From positions 213,959 through 277,958 of the forward strand of contig BDIU01000111.1 of assembly GCA_002118135.1 (NCBI GenBank): a stretch of 64,000 bases of DNA, read 5' to 3'. The notes beneath the pieces are model-generated. The model was not told where the DNA came from, made no database searches, and was given only the letters and a program-made list of their open reading frames with translations. Below, piece by piece: positions 53,074-64,000 of this stretch. Each line of letters opens with the position of its first letter. Within the stretch, counting starts at the first letter, position 1. The DNA comes from Trebouxia sp. TZW2008 (taxonomy: Eukaryota; Chlorophyta; Trebouxiophyceae; Trebouxiales; Trebouxiaceae). Made by a program: the position numbers and the translations under genes.

Positions 53074-53464
53074 TGCGCTACGGCAGAGCGTGTTGCGACC
53101 GTCGACAGCGAAATCTGTGGCGGCAAGTTGAGTCGAGTCAGGTGCCGTCTGTTCATCTTCCGATTTCCCGCGAATTCGAAGCGTCGCTGATCACAGCCAT
53201 CTGTGCTCGGCAAAAAGTGCTTGCTGGCAAAGCTGACGAGAGGTTCGGTTGCCCTGATACCACGCATGTTGCAAAAGGATTGCGGCGTGATACACAGCTG
53301 ACAGTGTACCGTACTCCACGATCGAGAAGGCTTCACCAGCATCCAGCTCGCTGTAAAGATTCTCACACACCAGCAGCGCTTTGTATTCGCCAGCTTGCTG
53401 CTGCCGATCGCATGCACAATGAGATAGATACTGGTTGCTTATGATGTATGCACATTGATTGGAA
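53074..53464. promoter_or_regulatory. divergent promoter region, ELO / SF-assemblin
   Basis: 391 bp between the start codons of the two diverging genes. It must hold both promoters. A plus frame (53073-53444) is open through most of it without recognisable content. Confidence 0.5.
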
Positions 53465-56423
53465 ATGCCAGCCCTTGCCTCACCTGTCAGGCTAGCAAGT
53501 GTTCAAGACAAAGCCACAGATTCCAATGGTGAAGCCATTGCATTCAAGCACAACAGACCACCTGCTTTGTCACGTGCAACAGAATTTGCTGCACTGCAGG
53601 TGCCGCTGCCAAACTCAGCCACGTTGCTGAGAAGTTCTCAACATTCTATAGTGAGATAGAGCAGGAGCGGCAGGTGCGATCTTCATCTGACCTGTCTCCT
53701 CTGCTATCAGCTTAATGTCTTGTGCCTGCTGACTCTTGACAATGCCACAGGCACGCAGACTTCAAGAAGCATCCAGGCATCAGCAAGCGCAGGACAGCTT
53801 GGTTCAACTTGAAGCTTTTGTCAAGGTATAGGTGGCAAACTGCTTCTCGCGCTCGTCCCATTTGGAAGCATTGATCAGTTTCCCATGAACTTCTTCCAAC
53901 ATTTCCCATGCCACCACCAAGATCTCTCAGAGGCTGTGCTCAATTAATACCTACTGCAGTGCTGCTCATCACTCACCGCTTATGCATAGAGGTGACTTTG
54001 ATTCCGCTCTTGCAGGCACAGGCAGCCAAGCAACAGGAAGGCTATGCAAAGCTCAAGCTGTACATTGATGAGGAGATCAGAGCTGTGCATGAGCGCATTT
54101 CTGCCCAAATGAGAGACTCTCAGATGGGCTTGAAGGCTTGTGTTGACTCACTGGCGAGAAATGTGCAGGACTTGAAAGATGCCATGGGGTGGGTCTGCAC
54201 ACTCTCTGCCAACAGCCATATATGTGTGCTGTCCTGCATGTTGACAGGAATTGCAGCAGTGTTCCGTTCATTACTGTTTTATCTTCTGTCCCATTGGGAG
54301 CAGGAAAATGGCGGGGCAGTGTTGTGATTTCAGGGTGGGCACTGCAAAAAGAATGTTTGTCTGATGTTGTACCACATCCTGACAAAGATGTCTACCATGA
54401 ACAAAATCAAGGCTTGCATGCATGACACCCTGCAAGCTTAATGACTATCGGGCAGGGGACCCACATGCTTTGCTGTGAGTCACTGATGAGGGTCCTGGCC
54501 AAAGACGGTCTGCATACAACATACCCTGAGGTGCAGCCGGCATTGATTTGTGGGAGTAGCGCAGTTTTGAGGATGCTCAGGCCCCAAGCATTTCTTGTTT
54601 TCCCGTTTGCACAATACGTTTTGCATTCTCACTGGCATGCTGCAATGACTGTGCAGGGATGAGAGGGAACAGCGCATCTCAGATGTGGAATACCTGTCGC
54701 AGGCCACCCGGGCCAAGGCTGAGGAGTGTCTGGCTGCTGTTGATGACGGTGAGTGCTTGTGCATGCAGACATGCATCAGAAGCATGGTGTGCTACTGCAT
54801 ATGCTTGATCATACATCAACAGGCGTATGGAAGTGTTTTGCTATGCATTCATGCATGCAGAGAAATAGCTGCATACACTGACATCATCTTTCGCCCAGCT
54901 AGTCCTGACCTGAGCCATTCTTTGTAGCACTTGTGTTGCATATCACGACCAGTCAATGGCTGTGAAGGCTCATAGTCCAATCTTAAGCAAAATGCACACC
55001 ATGTGCTGTGGTTGATCATCTTGGTGTACTTTGCCGTCTTCACCTCTCACTGGTGTTGCCGTAAGATCAGGCCTCAGAGTCAGTCCAGTAAGCGTTCATA
55101 CATGCTTGAACATGTACAGTCAAGCTACACGGCACATGTGCTTGCCCGTGCCATGCCTTGTACCTCATCATGGCATATGCAATGCAGCAAATGCTGGGTT
55201 GAGGGCAGCCAAGAACAATGCATTTCAGGCAGCATGCATGCTCTCACAGCCTGGTGATCACAGTACTGTCTGCACATGGGCTGCCCAGCAACTTGATGCA
55301 TAGCTGATGATCAAGTGACACAAAGTGACACACACTCATTTCAGCATGCTAAACAGGCTCAGCAGGCCCAGGTAGGTGTTGACACACAGGCTGCAAAAAA
55401 TTGGTTGTACAAACAATCACGCGCATTTGAGCAAGTGAAAATTGTCAAACAGGCTGGTCGTCTCATCCTGATGTGCTTCCTGCATGTATTGGTGTTTGAC
55501 AGACTTTGTACCAGAAAGAATGCCCTTCCTTCATGGCTTTATCCGGCAGCTGCTTCTTGCCTGCATTGCACTTTTGGTACAAAGATCAAGGTAGGCCTGC
55601 TCTATGTTGCGCCTCTGGAACAGCACAACTTCTAGCTGTGAGCGTCATCTTTTCATAAAAAATTGTACACCTGCAGAGAGGGTAGCTCGCTTGGAGAAGG
55701 AAGCTCAGTCCCTGAAGCAAGTCAGCGAAGAGGTGTTCAGGGTGCAGCAGCAGGTAGCTGGCGAGAAGGCAGCCAGGGAATCAGCTGCTGGACAGCTGCA
55801 GTCTGATCTGCAACAGCTTCTCAGTAAGTTCAATGTTGTCCTTTGAGTCGCCCTGATAGTCTTGCCCAGGCAGCCACTTGTCCTTGCAGTGACACAAGAG
55901 GGGCAGATGGCAGCATTCAATGGTATTTGGTGAAGCATCACCAGACAAACATGCCGTTTGGGTCTCTTGCACAAGGCAGCATTATTTGCTGCTGTGATTG
56001 CACACACACGCCTGCGTATGTCCTGCAAGTCCAGACAAACTTTTCACACTGCTCAGCAAACAGCACCTGCATTTGAATTGACATCACCAACCATTCACAA
56101 CAGCACTGTCTTCATGCTGCTTCTGGCCTACCATCACCACATCATTGCCTGTCTGCCAGCTGTCCTACCTACGTCTTGTTGTTTATTCCAAGAAATGCAT
56201 GACTATTTGCATGTGTGCAGCACTGACACAACTTTGCTCTGCAGATGGACGACAAGTCATTGACGAGAAGTTCCAGGCGCTTGTGCTGGACGAGATTGCA
56301 GCAATGAAGTCTGAAGTGCAAGCTGAGAAAGAAGAGCGCATATCAGAAGATGAACAGATAGTTGGTGCCATCAACGAGTACACCAGGGCCCTGCAAGATG
56401 GACTTCGGATAGTGAGCAGCTGA
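53465..56423 (+). CDS. SF-assemblin, striated flagellar-root (system I-like) fibre protein
   Basis: Seven exons (53465-53528, 53600-53673, 53751-53825, 54016-54188, 54657-54748, 55677-55823, 56245-56423) join in phase to 267 aa, near the family's usual 270-300. SF-assemblin forms the 2-nm filaments of striated microtubule-associated fibres at green algal basal bodies. The protein has a short Pro/Ser head (MPALASPVRLASVQDK) and then an all-helical rod: HVAEKFSTFYSEIEQERQ, KLKLYIDEEIRAVHER, MGDEREQRISDVEYL, ERVARLEKEAQSLKQ. It ends with EERISEDEQIVGAINEYTRA, the conserved C-terminal segment. It implies the alga, or its recent ancestors, forms flagella. Confidence 0.92.
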
Positions 56424-56832
56424 CAGCAGCATGAAAAAGTAGTATTGCACAGCCAGAAGTCCATTACATGGCATTGCCTTGTTTTCAGTAAGTTGACCAG
56501 CAGCGTAGTTACATGGTGCACCTTTGCCGTTCGAAAACACAGAGTCCGTTCTGGTGCCAATCAAAACACATCAGCTTCCTGGAGAACAGGCAGTAAGTGC
56601 AGAGACTGACAGTTGTGAACATGCTGCGCAGTCTGACTGATCCTGTTGTCATGCCCTTTCAATGAGCCGGCTCACTCTGACCATCAGCCCTCAGGTCGAC
56701 TATAGTGTAGTGCATTCAAGATGAACAGGAGCATTCATATACTTGACCTTGCGCCAAAAACTCGGATTCGCTATACATTAGTCTGCAGAAATTCAGTTTG
56801 AACATCACTACACACTGACACTGAGCACAGCC
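56424..56832. other. convergent intergenic region
   Basis: About 0.4 kb between SF-assemblin (+) and TRM10 (-) stop codons, expected to be 3' UTRs. Nothing else is seen. Confidence 0.6.
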
Positions 56833-59290
56833 TCATGTGTACTGTGTTTTGGTCCTTTTCTGTGCTGGCTGCTCAGCTTGAGTGACACATGAGCCATCAT
56901 CATTAGCATTAGCAGCAGCAGCATCAACATGCGTTCGCAAGTCTGATACAACAGCATCTGCCTGTCCTATGCTTTGCTGCTTGTCTTGATGTGGCTCGCC
57001 TACATCAGCTGTCACTTCAGCGGACGCGAGATCATTGGCGCGCTTGCGGGTTGGAATAACTTTGAAAAAAGCTTCTTTCCAGTCCTTGCACTCAAGCCAT
57101 GACAGCAGAATCTCCACCACAAGGTTGACTGTGAGTACTCTGGAAGATGCCAACTTGATACAAGCTTCTATAGGCAGCTTGGCAGTCTGTATACCCTGCA
57201 GAAAGTTCTTGTGTTGAGACACTGACTCAACAAAGTAGGGGAAACTCTGGATCAGGGCCATGAGTATGATCATGCAACAGCAAGCAAGCAATGATGTTGT
57301 AAAATTATCGCTGCAATGACTCATCTGCTAGCAAGCTCAGCAAATATTGCCTACAGCCAGCAAGCATCATTGTGTCAGGCAGGCTCGTAGACTTTAACAA
57401 TGTTGAAATGCCGTCACAAGCCTCATGCCATGAAAACCTGTCTGCACCTGAGATTCAGCTTTCTTGAAGCAAATATTTTTGTGCCTATTACGGTCCACAA
57501 TGCCGCCAATAATGTACAGCTTTCTGGCATCAAGTTCAGAGAGCTCATGGGGAGAATCAGCAGTGAGATAGATCAGATCATCTTTGCGCTGCCGAAAGAA
57601 ATCAATGTATGATTGCGACTCCTGAGTGACATGCCAGTTGGCAAGACCCGACAGCTGCCTGTTAGCTTGCTCAGCTATACTGCCCTGCGCACAAGACCAT
57701 TTTGACAATATGATTCAGTGGTTCACCAGGTGTGATACCGTGTGATACCCAATAAGCCATTACTGGAAAGTATGGAGCACGAAAATGGCAGAATGAGCAA
57801 CACTTTGAAGCCTAAGTGCAACACGCATACCCAGAGATTTGAAAGTATCAATCACTAAGGTGGAATGTATGGTGCTTCACTCGTATGAGAACAAGTCCAG
57901 TCCTCATATGCCACTGTAGCCTGGCGCATGCAGATCTTGGGCAGGTGCAACAGGGGCGGCAAACAAGTTTTGCATACAGACACATCATTGGGCAGAGCTC
58001 TCTCCTACTTCTCTCGTGATGCTGCAGGGTTGCTGGTCAGAATATGCATGTCCAAATGCTTTGCATCAGAGCAGAAGCTCTGCAGGCTTTGGTGCGAGAT
58101 TTTCTGTTGCAGGTCAGCTCAGCTGAAATGAAGATTGTCTTTACTGACAGTGATGGTTGACGTTTGTACACGTAGAACGCAAAAGCAGCGTGAAAGTTGC
58201 TGAGATTCAAACAAGCACTCAAGTTCGCGCCAGCGTGTTTCTCGGTGCTGCTGTCGGGGACATCTCTGCATCTTGACCCTTCAGGCCTCGAATTTGAATT
58301 GCACCTCAAACAGCATCTTGAAACCCTAGCTGGCCCAAAACTTTGAGATGCTTGAGTAGAGGAGGAACAACTGAGACTTGCCTGCAGGCTTGTGAAGTAC
58401 AGATGGCAAGGCACTGCAGCTCTTGTGTTGCTGGAATAAGCATACTGTAGTTGCCCGCACAAGCTCCTGACCTCGCTCTCTGTCATCTGCTCCTCAAAGT
58501 CAAGATCAATGACAATGCCCTGCCCCTCTTGCAATGCCTGCACATGCCCTTGAAACATACACTGCCTTAGCTGTCTAGCCGCAGTCAGTATGAGGCATCT
58601 TGCTCTTATTCCGTTTAATCATCTACACATGTCTATGCTCTTGCACTCTGTGACATGTAAATCACGCATGCAGTAAGGATGAGCACAAAGGGTCTACAGC
58701 TGCAGCCCCTGCAGTGCTTGAATAACAGAAGTATGCACACAGCTTGTGTGATGGTCTCAATGATTTGCAAAACAAATGTCAGGTGATGCCAATCTGACAG
58801 TGCAATGAACGTTGCTGGACAGGTTGAGGATCAAGCTGCAATGCTGTTCGCTGCAGTACCTGTTGTAGTCTGGACCGTTTCTGCTCTGTCTGTGATCTTC
58901 TATCCTGCCTCTTTGCTTGTCTTGCCAATCTCCACTCATCCTGTTCTGCTTCTGTCATAGCAGCAAACTTTTCCTGTACCTCGCTGCGTCGTTTGGCTGT
59001 GTCCGCCTGCTTGGCTGTCTTTTCAGCAAGCTTCATGGCTGCCTTATTGGCTGCAAATCTGCATTCACACCTTACAGCTGACTCTGCGAACACTCTGCCC
59101 AATAAGGCGAAGGTGTGCCTGTTTGCAACGCGACATACCTTTGCTTTTTGGCAAGCTTCTTCTGCTGGTTCTTGGACATGGGCTGAGGTGCTGCACCCGG
59201 CGCTCTGTCCCCCAGCTGGGTGGTGCCGGCTTGATCGGCAGGTTGTTCCGACGAAGGTGCATCGATTTGATCGGCTGCGAGATTGGACAT
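56833..59290 (-). CDS. TRM10: TRM10 tRNA (guanine-9-N1) methyltransferase
   Basis: Five exons (59139-59290, 58860-59058, 58382-58561, 57448-57684, 56833-57195) join in phase to 376 aa. TRM10 methylates N1 of G9 in tRNAs using S-adenosylmethionine with a SPOUT fold. The N-terminus has the usual basic linker MSKNQQKKLAKKQR and a Lys/Arg/Glu-rich helix. The catalytic domain shows GIVIDLDFEEQMTESEV, HLYFTSL, DLIYLTADSPHEL, ARKLYIIGGIVDRNRHK (SAM-binding knot; family GGLVDHN), GIQTAKLPIEACIKL, RVLTVNLVVEILLSW and WKEAFFKVIPTRK. The tail is acidic and Gln-rich. Intron 57685-58381 begins with GC (CAG then GCAAGT), a GC-AG intron. The start is the first ATG in the frame. Confidence 0.95.
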
Positions 59291-59603
59291 CCCTGCAAGC
59301 TTACGCAAACCTGCAGCTTTGATGCAGCACTGCTGCGCAGACGCATTTAGCGCATAGGCCTTAACGCCTAGATAACGCCAGGTTAGTCACATCTGAGTAA
59401 AGGATCCTTAGTCATGCGCATCCAGCCTTTGCTCTGCACTTCCTTCCTTTGCGCTGCTTCAGGCTGCATCAAGATACCCTCAATTTCAGAGCCTGCGACA
59501 GCATCTTTCCGTGCAGCAACATACGCAGCTGCGCGCGCGGAAATATCGTCACGAACTGGTGACTGCAGGCAGCAATTACAGTTGCACTTCAGTTTTGTCC
59601 GGT
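59291..59603. promoter_or_regulatory. divergent promoter region, TRM10 / LIN37
   Basis: 313 bp between diverging start codons, the tightest divergent pair here. Both promoters and 5' UTRs must fit within it, so the two genes may share control elements. No TATA box or named motif is obvious. Confidence 0.55.
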
Positions 59604-61481
59604 ATGGACGCGGCACTGCTCACGACGGTGGAGCAGCTGTCGGACGATGCTGCCGGTCACAGGGGCGCAGCTGCATGGCCAGCTGGAAGCACTGTAGCTT
59701 CTCCTCAGTCTGGGCAACCTGCAGTCAGTAGAGCGCTGAGCGACGACGCTAGGAACGGTCAAGCAGTTGAGATGGAGCACAAAGACAGGTTTGTCCCGCA
59801 ACGCAGCATTGAGAACTTGCCCGCTCCATCATGGTGCTCTGACTCGACTGCTGTTGCCACAGCATGCCAGCTGCTATCAACAATAGGGATCCTGTCCAGA
59901 CTGAGCCTCCTGCGGCTGCCTGGCCAGCGCAGCCACAAGCAGAGTTTCTGGACTGGTCATCGTCTCTGGCCTCTCAACAACTGAGTGATGAGGCTCCGGG
60001 CGTGTTCACCATAACAGACAGAAAGGTGAACCTCTCGTCACTCACCTCTCAAGTGCTTTGTTGGGTTGTCATGTGCTGTTCTTGGACAACATCCCACCAA
60101 GGAACTTTGCATCAAGCAGTGAGAAATGCAGTCTTTGTTGCGCACCTTGCACTGTGACAGCAAGGAGGTTTTGAGCAAATGCCTGGCATACACGGCTGCT
60201 GAGCCTGTCCAGCATGCGTTTTGAATGAATCAATGAATGAAAGAATGTACACAGCTGCATCGAGCAAATTTCTCATTGCTGACAGAACAGCAATTGAATG
60301 CGGCTTCCCGCTCCGCACTGGGCACAGTCTGACCTCGCGTTTTGTACAGCAGCATTGTTGCAACTGTCACCTTACATCAAGCTGCGTATCTGGCGTCGGC
60401 CAAAATCACTGATGCAGCTCTTTCTGTCTGCACAGGTGCGTGGCGGAGATGACCCATTTGACATTCCCATCTACACCTTGTGCCGGCGTTGGGTCCGTAA
60501 CGATCCTTACAACAACGAAGCTCCTGTGGCTGAAGCTCCAGTAAGCACAGCAACTTGCTTTTGTGCATTCATGCACTTATTAACAATCTCATCTATGTCA
60601 CACCCAAGTCAGAACAGCAACTGCATTTGTGCATTTGAGCACAGGCTCATCCTTGCTTGCAGAAGATGTCAGGGTTTCAGAGCGCCCACTGCCAGGGTCT
60701 CTGCACAAGGTGGGCATGCCAAAGTGCTGCATGTCATTTGTGACAAAAATCCTGTAAACCATCAGCACAGAACCAACCCACTGCAGACGGCCTCAGATCT
60801 ATTTAATTTGACTCAACACATTTGCTGAGGCGTAGATCTTTCGCGACTTACGTCATGGGACATCAACAAACCATCAGCACACCATCATGATGCAGTGACA
60901 GCTGCACAGTCACCATGATTCTTGATTTGACAGGAGGTCGCATCTGCAGGGCACTGCTGAGCCATTGTCATTGCCAGAGCCCTTGCCTATGCAGACAGGG
61001 CAGGATAGCCCCCACCCTATTGAGGGGCCCCTACCTACCACTAGTGACGGGGAACCAGACACTGAGGTACGTACACAAAGTCAAGCAGTGGTTTTCTGTG
61101 GAAACCTGAAACTGTATTTCCAAATCATGCAATGCTCTCGCTGTTGATGACCTGATCATCATTTGATTTTGCTGCAAAATGCATTGTCTGTCTGATGCTT
61201 TCAAGACAACTGTATGGCTGTGCCGCCAGCATTAGCTTGGGAACCATATTCAGAAATTGGTTTGCAGATTGTCAATTGCTCTGTTCACTTTGCAGTACTT
61301 GTTGGAGCACCACGTCAACCATTGGCTCAAAGTGAAAGAGCACCATGTCAAGAAGATCAGGAGGAAACAGGACAGGTATAAGGAGCGGCTTAGGCTTCTC
61401 TTGCAGAGAACTCATTCAGGCTTGTCAGCTGAGCAATCAGGCAGACTAGATGGCCTTGCAGCAGTCAGCAGCAAAGCTTGA
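59604..61481 (+). CDS. LIN37: LIN37-like subunit of the MuvB/DREAM complex
   Basis: Five exons (59604-59788, 59863-60025, 60436-60540, 60950-61066, 61296-61481) join in phase to 251 aa, against 246 in human LIN37. LIN37 is a MuvB core subunit; DREAM represses cell-cycle genes in quiescence. Two family blocks are visible. In the middle, GVFTITDRK leads to DIPIYTLCRRWVRNDP (human has PLYPICRAWMRNSP). At the C-terminus, a basic helix YLLEHHVNHWLKVKEHHVKK continues into QDRYKERLRLLLQR, matching the human WKRIRQRWKEASHRNQLRY segment in type and place. Between them lies an acidic Pro-rich linker. The N-terminal 60 residues are unrecognised. Assignment is by block order and length; the short middle block is the best evidence. 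Confidence 0.75.
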
Positions 61482-62793
61482 CGCCTGGCCCAATGCTTGT
61501 CTTGAAAGAAACAAGCTGGTGCAGCTCCTGGTTGGTGCATGATTGGTTGATGCTACGGTCAGGATGCAACAATATCCATCAAGTATTAATGACAGTACTG
61601 TTAATCATCCAGTGGCCTCAGCAGTTGAGTCAATTAACGCTCAAGAAGGTCTTTTGTTGTGTATTTGAAGGTAGACCGCAAGTGTTGGGAGTACTGCAGT
61701 AGTGTCTAGCAACAAGTCCAAGCACATGCTGCTGTATCAGTTGCCTAAGAGGCGCATCTTTCGTGCCTCTAGTCCTTTCTGCTTGGTGCCTTCTGCAGCG
61801 GAACTACAGGCTTTGACACTTTTTGGGGCACTGAATTGAGTCATTAGGTTCTGTATCATAGGTTTCCTTTGGTGCTAAGTCACTGCCAAAACATCATGAT
61901 GTATTGATTTTATGCATGCCCATCTAAAACCTGGTCGGCTTATAGTAGTGTAGTGTGTTGTAGGGAGGCTCCTGCCATTGTGACGTTGTAAATGCTTCTT
62001 TCCCTGTCTCTTTCCTATTTGTTGCTGGCGGCTTTCAAGAAGCCATTCAAGTCAATAGTTCTAGAAGTTTTCAAAACTTACAGTGTAACTGTTACAGTGA
62101 TGAACAAGGGTGGCTGTGGGTTGTTGCTTTGAAAGCAGCATTTTCCGAGATTATCTCGGGCTGTCTCTTGAGACAGAGGCTCCTGTTATGACGCCTAACA
62201 GCGTAGACTTGTTTTTTCTTGATGAACAAGGCAAAGCGAGACACGAACAGTCTGATGATAGGGTGCTCCGTTGTCCTGTCAGTGGTGCAGCATTTTAAAG
62301 TTTGTGTGCACATGTATATCAAACGTCAAATTCTGCTGAAAATGATTGCTGATGTTCTGCATCGGCTGTGTCATGTCTAGCTGGTGACCGTGATGCCGTT
62401 GCTTCGCAGACACCCGTGCCACCTGCAGCTCTGTAACAGTGTTCGAGCATCGAGCTTCGACTTTTCCATTTTATACTGATGACATTTTCTGATGGATTGC
62501 ATATTATGTGAAACCATCGCTATAAGCGAATGTATGAATTTTGGTTATAATTAGAACAGAATCTCTCTCGACATCGTCTGTATGACCCCCTGTTGGGTCC
62601 TCAACAGGAAAAATTGATTGATTGATTGATTGATTGATCGATTGATAGTGTAGCTTGATGTTATTCAGCCTTAGTCAGCACTCGAAAGACATCCTTGCGA
62701 CCCGAGTCAGCAGGGTCACAAAGAAGTGGGTCAGGCGTCAGCGCGGGCTTTGTCGCTTCGTATAACGCATTTGCGCTCTCACAAGACACTTCC
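61482..62793. other. intergenic, no gene supported
   Basis: About 1.3 kb between two same-strand genes. It should contain the LIN37 3' UTR and the next promoter. A small plus frame at 62110-62298 shows no known features. A tetranucleotide repeat near its right end is annotated separately. Confidence 0.5.
62583..62646 (+). repeat. GACCC...GGGTC hairpin followed by (ATTG)n tail
   Basis: TGACCCCCTGTTGGGTCCTC is followed by about eight ATTG units with one change. A similar head, TGACCCCTGCTGGGTCCC, occurs at 48841-48858 in a mannosidase intron and leads to ATCAATT. A hairpin head plus a tetranucleotide tail recalls the 3' end of a short retroposon (SINE or truncated LINE), but only the end is visible. 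Confidence 0.5.
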
Positions 62794-64000
62794 ATGAATC
62801 ATTCACAATGTAGATTGCTCTTCATAGGGCTTGTTAGCCTCACCGTCGCATTCGCTGCCGATCCACAGCAGCACGTTGCATACGTCCTTGCTCAAGCACC
62901 TCGCGCCCCGAAGCTTGCCAAATCTTTCGAGGTGTGTGTCAGCGCATTCGATCAATAGATCTTCGCACGGTTTCTTGCGTCAACAATGACCGCGCGCCGA
63001 TTTAGGTGCCATACACCTTCTCGCTCCCATACGAGAAAAAGATCCAGTCCGACGGTGTCAAGTAAGAACAGAGCTCCTTTCTGACCTTGGTATCACCTTA
63101 AAGGCGTGTTTTGTAGTATTTTGAAGATGAGACATGCGTATGCAGATACCCGGTACACATCTGGAAGGATGCAGAGTCACGAAAGTTCAGGATGGACACC
63201 TATAATCACACAAACTCTCTGATCACAACCAAGGTACAGCAGGTGGCATGCACCAAGCCATTGCACAAATAGCAGTTTGTCAAGCATGGCATAGAGGTGC
63301 ACGGATCCTCTCATGCGTGGCTGTTGCTGCAACAGCTGCTTGCATTAGCATATCATTCGAGTGTGTGCATCTTCTTATACAGGACGATGCAGTGGTCATT
63401 TCTCCAAGGATTGATGAGCTAGACTGCAATGACCTGGGTCCATACCTGCCGCATGGCTTGGGAACAGTCAATGCCATCATGTTGGGAGCCTCAGTAAGCT
63501 GCATAGCATGCCGATTCATCTTTCAAGCATGTTTGCATGCCCAACAAACCTCAAACTCATGTTGTGGTTTCAGCTTCAATCTGGTCAAGAATGACCCCTC
63601 CTGCCTTGCCCGCTCCCCTCCCCCCTGCTCATAAAAGCATTGTCTGCTCTGCCAAGACTAATGCTGGTCCAGCCCAAGCACGCAGCTGCACAGCTCTGAT
63701 TAACAGGTGAACTGTGTCAATATGGCATGCAATTGCACTTGCAAAAAGCTATCAGATTCGGCAATGTGTCCTGCTGCAAACATTTGCAAAGTTGCCGATG
63801 ATCAAATGAACAACATTGCCCCTCATCCAATTTTGCCACATCTGGTGACAGGTCCTCCCTGACGTGTCAGAGTGGCAATACATAGGCAAGGAAGAGGTGC
63901 GCAATCAGCATTGCAACTTGTGGGAGCTCAAGCAAAGGTATACCGACGTTTTTGATGCCAGATGCTGTGAAAGCAGCTCTGTTTGTTGTTTTTGTCACTG
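62794..64000 (+). CDS. secreted protein, possible N-terminal part of a CfaD-type papain-like protease (cut by window end)
   Basis: Exons 62794-62931, 63006-63061, 63146-63233, 63383-63493 and 63852-63937 join in phase; the rest lies beyond the window. The first exon encodes a signal peptide (NHSQCRLLFIGLVSLTVAFA, cleavage near AFAAD). Then follow VPYTFSLPYEKKIQSDGVK, VHIWKDAESRKFRMDTYNHT, PRIDELDCNDLGPYLP, and LPDVSEWQYIGKEEV. This order (a beta-rich domain with IW.D...R.D.YN and later LPD.SEW.Y.G.E) resembles the N-terminal domain preceding some C1A cysteine peptidases such as Dictyostelium CfaD. No catalytic domain is in view, so this is tentative; the exons and signal peptide are firmer. 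Confidence 0.55.

Noticed and set aside
53073..53444. 123-aa plus frame opposite the ELO start
   Set aside because: It begins at the ELO start codon on the other strand, overlaps the promoter gap and has no recognisable content.
60662..60709. Possible extra LIN37 exon encoding EDVRVSERPLPGSLHK
   Set aside because: It has an AG before and GT after, but its length would break the phase between exons 60436-60540 and 60950-61066.

Overview
The window is nuclear DNA of a green alga (Chlorophyta). Three observations support this. First, almost every gene is split by GT-AG introns of about 70-1400 nt with TGCAG-type acceptors. Second, two nuclear genes encode plastid proteins with transit-peptide-like N-termini: acyl carrier protein, and the variable subunit of ferredoxin:thioredoxin reductase, which is found only in oxygenic phototrophs. 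Third, there is an SF-assemblin gene for the striated flagellar-root fibre. The class is not determinable by reading; a trebouxiophyte or chlorophyte of moderate GC would fit. Because introns break the reading frames, gene models were rebuilt by joining exons at splice sites and checking codon phase. For SOF1, ACP, the coiled-coil gene, FTRV, SF3B4, the mannosidase, ELO, SF-assemblin, TRM10 and LIN37 all exons join without a phase conflict.

Layout. 0.1-3.2 kb (+): DCAF13/SOF1 ribosome-biogenesis WD40 protein. 4.0-5.1 kb (+): plastid ACP. 6.1-14.6 kb (-): a 980-residue coiled-coil protein, with a tRNA-Gly(GCC) gene in one intron on the opposite strand. 15.1-15.9 kb (+): FTR variable subunit. 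16.5-21.5 kb (-): CDC25 phosphatase with a long regulatory N-terminus. 22.5-30.4 kb (+): a receptor-like protein kinase. 31.4-37.7 kb (+): a homologue of ICE2/NARG2, little elongation complex subunit 2. 39.4-40.2 kb (-): a small unknown gene. 40.9-44.3 kb (-): splicing factor SF3B4. 45.0-51.0 kb (+): class I alpha-1,2-mannosidase (GH47). 51.6-53.1 kb (-): ELO fatty-acid elongase. 53.5-56.4 kb (+): SF-assemblin. 56.8-59.3 kb (-): TRM10 tRNA m1G9 methyltransferase. 59.6-61.5 kb (+): a LIN37-like MuvB/DREAM subunit. 62.8 kb to the end (+): a secreted protein, cut by the window edge. Many neighbours are divergent pairs with 0.3-0.7 kb between start codons. The genes are housekeeping and regulatory genes of unrelated pathways, as expected of a eukaryotic chromosome; no operon logic applies.

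The most unusual feature is recurrent. At about ten splice junctions in five genes, the acceptor plus the first tens of nucleotides of the exon, or the last part of the exon plus its donor, is present as one to seven extra decayed copies in the adjoining intron. Acceptor-side copies lie upstream of the working exon and donor-side copies lie downstream. The largest array, in the receptor kinase gene, has eight units of about 152 bp. This looks like a genome-wide habit of small tandem duplications across exon-intron borders. It is the main candidate here for something not previously described.
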